From Polyporus tsugae (lineage: Eukaryota > Basidiomycota > Agaricomycetes > Polyporales > Polyporaceae): a DNA stretch of 64,000 nt. This document shows, piece by piece, positions 59,198 through 64,000 of the stretch. The translations under genes and the position numbers were made by a program. A model generated the notes under the pieces. The model saw nothing but the letters and a program-made list of their open reading frames with translations, was not told where the DNA came from and searched no databases. The stretch spans positions 2,046,001 to 2,110,000 of the forward strand of contig JAHRBS010000004.1 of assembly GCA_024305745.1 (NCBI GenBank), read 5' to 3'. Positions within the stretch are counted from its first letter, which is position 1. Every line of letters starts with the position of its first letter.

Positions 59198-61509
59198 ATG
59201 GGCGTCGAAGGCAAGGAACACGACTCGCATGTCATTGTGGAGAACATCATGGAGAAGCCGCTCAACTACGACTCTGAATCGCAGTCAGCCGCGGTGCACA
59301 CAGAGGGCACTCTGAAACGGCAGCTCAAGAACAGGCACATTGCTATGATCAGGTACGTTCTCCTCGTCCTTCCCAGCGTCCCTCGGCAAGCCCGCAAGCT
59401 GATTATGGTCCTCGGCTTCCAGTATCGGTGGTACGTATGCCTCGGGTCTTGTACGGTGCGATGTGTGCGAAACGTATGCGATATTATAGGTGTCATCGGT
59501 ACCGGTTTGTTCTTGGGTACGGCCTCTTCATTGCAAGCCGGCGGTCCCGTCGGTCTCTTGCTCGGTTACGTGGTTGTCGGCACCGTCTGCTACAGCGTCA
59601 TGGTGAGTTTCTCGTTATTCATGTTCATGCATGTCTCGTGTCTGCTCTTCCTCACTTTCGTTCCCTGGGCCGTTCCATAGATTTCTCTCGGAGAGATGGT
59701 TGCCTACCTGCCTCTGCCTGGTGGACACATCAAACTGGCCGAGCGTTTCGTCGATCCCGCATTCTCTTTCACAATGGTGCGTAGTCTATAAACTGGCCCT
59801 TCAAAATAGTGCTACGTAGTTGCTGACGGAACGCCAAATTCGTAGGGATGGAACTACTGTACGTCAACCTGAACTGTCATGTGGCATGACGTGATGATCG
59901 AACAAACGGACTGCAGGGTACAACTGGACAATCATCTTACCTGCGGAACTTAGTGCGGCCGCGGTTCTCATCAATCTCTGGAATCAGACAGTCAACAACG
60001 CAGTTTGGATTACTATATGTTTGGTCGTCGTCGTCACCATTAACATGTTCGGCGCCGGCGTGTACGGGGAGTGCGAGTTCATCTTCGCGTAAGTTGTCAA
60101 TCTAGAACATGGATCGGAAGCAGACTGACCGCGCATCCTGCAGGTCGATCAAGGTCATCACTATTACCGGTCTTATCATTCTTGGTATTGTCCTCGACCT
60201 TGGAGGTGGCCCCAACCACGACCGTATTGGCTTCCGTTACTGGAAACACCCTGGTCCATTCGCCCAGTTCGATGGCATCAGCGGTGCCAAGGGTCGGTTC
60301 CTTGGTTGGGTTGCTGTGTTGGAGCAGTCTGCGTTCTCGTTCATTGGTACCGAAATTGTTGCTGTACGTGTTCTCTCTGTGACCTTGGAAAGAAGATGCT
60401 CATCTTCCTCGGCAGATCGCCGCTGGTGAGGCGAAGAACCCTCGTCGTAACCTGCCGAAGGCGATCCGTCGCGTCTACGTCCGTATCTTGCTCTTCTACA
60501 TCGGAGGTGTTATCATTATCGGTCTCCTCGTCCCTTTCACCCACCCCGACCTCAATCTCAAGACTTCCAATGCTGCAAAGTCCCCCTTCGTCATTGCTAT
60601 CAAGACGGCCGGCATCAGTGGTCTCCCATCCGTCATCAACGCCGCACTTTTGACTTCGGCTTGGTCCGCTGCCTCCAGTGATTTGTACACCTCCTCTCGT
60701 GCACTTTGTACGGCTGCCATTGTGTCATATCCTTGGCGTCTTGGCTAACTTCTTGTTGACAGACGGTCTTGCTTTGGCTGGCAACGCCCCCAAGGTCTTC
60801 AAGAAGGTCACTGCGAACGGTCTTCCTCTCGTGTCGCTCTTCTTCTGTGCCATCTTCTCTGCTCTTGCATACATGGGTGTTTCGACCGGCTCAGGCAAGG
60901 TTTTCAACTGGTTCGTCAACAGTAAGTGGATCTTGCGTGTATGTTCTTCCCGGGACTATATTTATAGATGTTATTTTAGTGACGTCCATCGCCGGTTTGA
61001 TGACCTGGTTTGGGATCTGTGTTACCTATGTCCGCTTCCACAAAGGTTTCAAAGTCCAAGGCTTCGACCGTGCCACGCTCCCCTATGCGCACTCGCTTCA
61101 GCCATACGCTGCATGGTATGCTATCGTCATGTGTCTAATCATTTGTTTCGTAAGTTCCACAAGCCCTAGGTCACGACACTCCAGGCTATGGCTAACTGCG
61201 TCATCTGATAGTTCTCTGGCTGGAGCGTGTTCTTGAAGGGCAACTGGAAGGTGGATACTTTCATCACGAACTACCTGCCATTCGCGTTGTTCCCCGTCCT
61301 TTACATTGGCGCAAAGTTGTACTTCCGTACACCGATGGTCAAGTGCGAGGACATGGACTTCGTCTCCGGTTTGAAGGAGATTGAGGCAGACACATACGAC
61401 GAACCCCCTCCCAAGAATTGGGTTGAGCGTTTCTGGGGTTGGCTGGTGAGTACCCTGTCCGCATTGCAGCATCTGTCGCGCGCCCTGACCAGCCTCCTTG
61501 CAGATGTAA
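59198..61509 (+). CDS. amino acid permease (YAT/APC family)
   Basis: Model: join(59198..59352, 59423..59430, 59490..59602, 59681..59776, 59846..59858, 59917..60088, 60144..60363, 60416..60707, 60763..60921, 60980..61149, 61212..61445, 61504..61509), 545 aa, phases all fit. The hydrophilic start ends LKRQLKNRHIAMI and flows into SIGGVIGTGLFLGTASSL, the signature first helix. Next are ISLGEMVAYLPLPGGHI, GWNYWYNWTIILPAELSAAA, SIKVITITGLIILGIVLD, AFSFIGTEIVAIAAGEAKNP, and SAWSAASSDLYTSSR, YGLALAGNAPK, then SIAGLMTWFGICVTYVRFH. Twelve helices are expected; the C-terminus PKNWVERFWGWLM is typical of plasma-membrane permeases such as Gap1 and Dip5. Substrate is not readable. Exons 2, 5 and 12 are only 8, 13 and 6 nt. 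Confidence 0.95.
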
Positions 61510-64000
61510 AACGTCCGTGCGACGATGGTATCCCACGCCTCGCTCTAATGCTTTGGACTCGTTGTAATGCACCTCACGCACATACGCACTCTGCGCCAAT
61601 GTTGTCGTATAATGTAATGTAGATATCTGGCTGTGTACATCTTGGATTCTTGGATCAATCGATCACCGTCGAGGAGAGGAATATACTCGATAACCTTGGA
61701 ACGATTTCGGCTTTGCCGTGGCGAGTGCTTGATTATGCGGAACCTCGGCCATGCGTCAACGCGTCAATTGCCATATCATGTTTTATAGTCCCACACCAAG
61801 ACCGTCCATGTGTCGGCGTGGACGGTGAGAGGGGTGTGTCGAACCTACTTTGTTTTACATGTGGGCACAATATACAGGTGCCCGAGACTGACGTCATCTT
61901 AAGACCGTGCAGGGTCAGGAATAGTGGCTTTATAGACTTTCGTTGCCGAAGTAGGTGACCGAGCCGTACTCCCTGCGGTGGCGGTGGGATTGTCTCTGCC
62001 AGGTCAATGCTTAGAACGTTATCCCGGATCCGTCTGAGAGTCTCGTATTGGTCTTTAAATTTGGTGCAGCCAAATTTTATGGAATGTCATAATGACGTAA
62101 GTATTCCGGATATCCGTGTGTCACGGATGGAGCGCAGCCGTCGCGACGTCTGCATTGCTCCCGGCAGCAACAGACTGTCAACTGCCTGCAGTACGAATGT
62201 CAACCTTAAGGGTGACCAGATGGATGCTTAGTACTCGGTATCTGAAACTCTGAATATTGCCAGTGTGTCAAGTGTCAATGTCAAGCCTCAAGAGGTGCCC
62301 TGGTTTCGTGATAGAAATGTTGCATCGTGAATGTCAAACGGCATGCGACTTGAGCAGACGTTCTCCTAGCAATGCGGCGGAGTTTCGTCGTGATATTGCA
62401 TAAGTAGTATTGCCCCTTTCCCTCCGATAGTCTTCCTTGTCTTTGGCCACACGGAATAGGACATGCCGTTGGAGCACTCCTCACGCGGAGGATGTGTCGA
62501 ACATATGCATGCGTCAGTGGGAGAGTGTCGTTATACCGTCTTCTGGCCATGGCTTTCTCCCCTACGGGGGCCCGGATAGTGGATGTCAACGCTTTGATCT
62601 GCTTACTGGATGTAGCCTGCGCATGCCATTAGACATGATTATCATGATGGCCTCTCTGATGCTGTGCAGTGTGAACGCTGTCGGGGAAACACTGAGGTAT
62701 AAGTACTTATGCTTTCGTGTGTCATGTTTCCGGGGCCGCCCGTGCCAGGCCCGTGCTCAACCCAAGCTCGGCAATTCTTGCCTATTCTTGCAGGCTCGTG
62801 GAGGCCGAGGAATCGCGCACATTACGGGATGACCGATTGCGTACTTACGTCGTGGCCGACGGTCGGGTAAGGGGAAACCTGGTGTTCATCCTTCAGGTTT
62901 TTTTTGTCTGTTTTGGTTCATCCCGCAGCGTGCACAGCGGAATGGCTAGACAGCACCAAGGGACACGAACTGGCCGGGTCGAGGCGAGCGCAGTGGGCAC
63001 GGAAGGGTTGCCTGAATGGGTGGTTCTTCTGTTGGGGTCAAAGGTCCAGGGTCTGGCTTCCATCCCCTATCGTGGCTTTACATCCTGACATGCGATGGGG
63101 GCTCGTTTGTGTGATGAATATGAGCAGTAACTTGACCGACAAGGAGTCTATCTGAGGCGAAAGGATTGGTAAACGGTATACTTATCTCCAACTGCTCGTG
63201 AGACTGGACCAGGATAGACCAGGGTTAGACAATGGGCCATAAGAGGCCAGGCAGAGGAGACCCTAGGGTGTTGAAGCTTTAAATTATGGAGGGAGAGCGG
63301 GCTGTACCTGAGTGATAGAATCATGGGTGTGATGGATGATCTCAGCGGGGGTTCTGCTGGGCATGGGAGCCAGGAGCCTCATCATGGGTTTGAGAGCGGG
63401 AAGTGCTGTTAGCGACGGCATCTTTGGGCTAGAGTCAACCGAGCTGCGCCCCCGTCTTCACGTTGTCCCCTCCTTCTGTACGCCCCGGACGTCCATCAGG
63501 ACTCTCGTGCCACCTCTCCGACAGTCAGCACCTCCGCGGCCGAATGCCAGAGGTCTACTCGTCCTTCACCGCTCGAACCAGGCTCCCTGAGCTCGATGAC
63601 GGGGACGTTGACAGTCCGGTGCTCGGACTGTGGGCAGACGTGGAGGAGAACCGGGTGAGGAGTCGCAAGCCTGGTGAGTGCATGTTCGACGTTGGGAATG
63701 ATGCAGGTCCCTCGGCCGCAAAGGCCAAAGGGGGGCTGGTAATATGCGCCGAATCGCAGTGGGCTGAGGTCGCTCGTGACGGTAACCGCGGAAGAGCAGT
63801 CGACTGTCTCACCGACGGTCACTGTCTCTCCGACCCCTTCCCCTTTCCATCCCTCCCGTCCTTACCTTTGCCGACCTCTGCGGCCCTGGTGACTGCCACC
63901 TCGGCGCCACGCCCCCCGTCTCTCTGGCCATCCTTCGCCTCCCTCTGTCTTTACAGCGGCTGATCCAGTTCCCCCCGCCCAGGACTAGAGTATTACCACT
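61510..64000. other. gene-poor right end
   Basis: No gene supported. Open frames on both strands of 63460-63960 overlap each other. The minus frame (SAVTVTSDLSPLRFGAYYQPP) could be the end of a gene outside the window, but shows no clear splice or family signal. No tRNA or repeat was recognised. Confidence 0.4.

Noticed and set aside
63463..63963. 166-aa plus ORF and overlapping minus ORFs near the right end
   Set aside because: Both strands are open at once, without splice sites or recognisable domains; probably chance.

Overview
This window looks like euchromatic nuclear DNA of a filamentous basidiomycete, most likely a wood-decaying agaricomycete close to the polypores. The evidence is many short introns (mostly 45-80 nt, GT...AG) in a GC-rich, gene-dense sequence, homologues of standard fungal proteins, a cellulose-binding GH74 xyloglucanase, and lineage-typical F-box, BTB and LRR proteins. 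I see no transposon, rRNA, tRNA, CRISPR array or prokaryote-like operon. Exon models were made by hand from splice sites, reading phase and family conservation; no database was searched.

Layout, left to right: a 3' gene fragment (1-236); a 12-exon Gfo/Idh/MocA oxidoreductase on minus (2466-4691); a long Ser/Pro-rich protein of unknown function (5830-8556); an ITC1/ACF1-type chromatin remodelling subunit with WAC, DDT and WHIM regions (9965-13344); a TGL1-type alpha/beta-hydrolase lipase (minus, 13957-15481); an AVT-type amino acid transporter (16048-18303); divergent eIF3k (minus) and WDR5/Swd3 (plus) genes (18688-21549); a five-unit polyubiquitin gene (22253-23565); divergent UTP23 (minus) and EMC7 (plus) genes (23745-26170); a small conserved protein (minus, 26292-26964); a secreted CAP/PR-1 protein (27675-29143); a poorly resolved membrane protein (minus, 29764-30480); DLT1 (30566-31619); a glutathione S-transferase (minus, 31794-32940).

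The second half starts with three tandem BTB-domain paralogues (minus, 33523-37071), two of them disrupted. Then come NADH-cytochrome b5 reductase (minus, 37448-38729), a dual-specificity phosphatase (40205-42417), divergent TVP23 (minus) and a multi-pass membrane protein (plus) (43192-46525), an F-box protein (minus, 46870-48256), an LRR protein (48429-50330), the GH74-CBM1 xyloglucanase (minus, 50444-53560), a kinase-like protein lacking key catalytic residues (54896-57800), and a YAT-family amino acid permease with 12 exons (59198-61509). The last 2.5 kb shows no gene I can support.

The genes do not form a pathway cluster; they are mainly housekeeping genes (translation, ribosome biogenesis, ER/Golgi, chromatin, transport) with a few accessory ones (GH74, CAP, BTB, F-box). 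Several neighbours share short divergent promoters of about 180-220 bp. The most unusual features are very small exons (6, 8, 8, 9, 10, 13, 15 nt) and the BTB trio, whose members share a 9-nt last exon coding Trp-Pro-stop. I found no clear new biological system.
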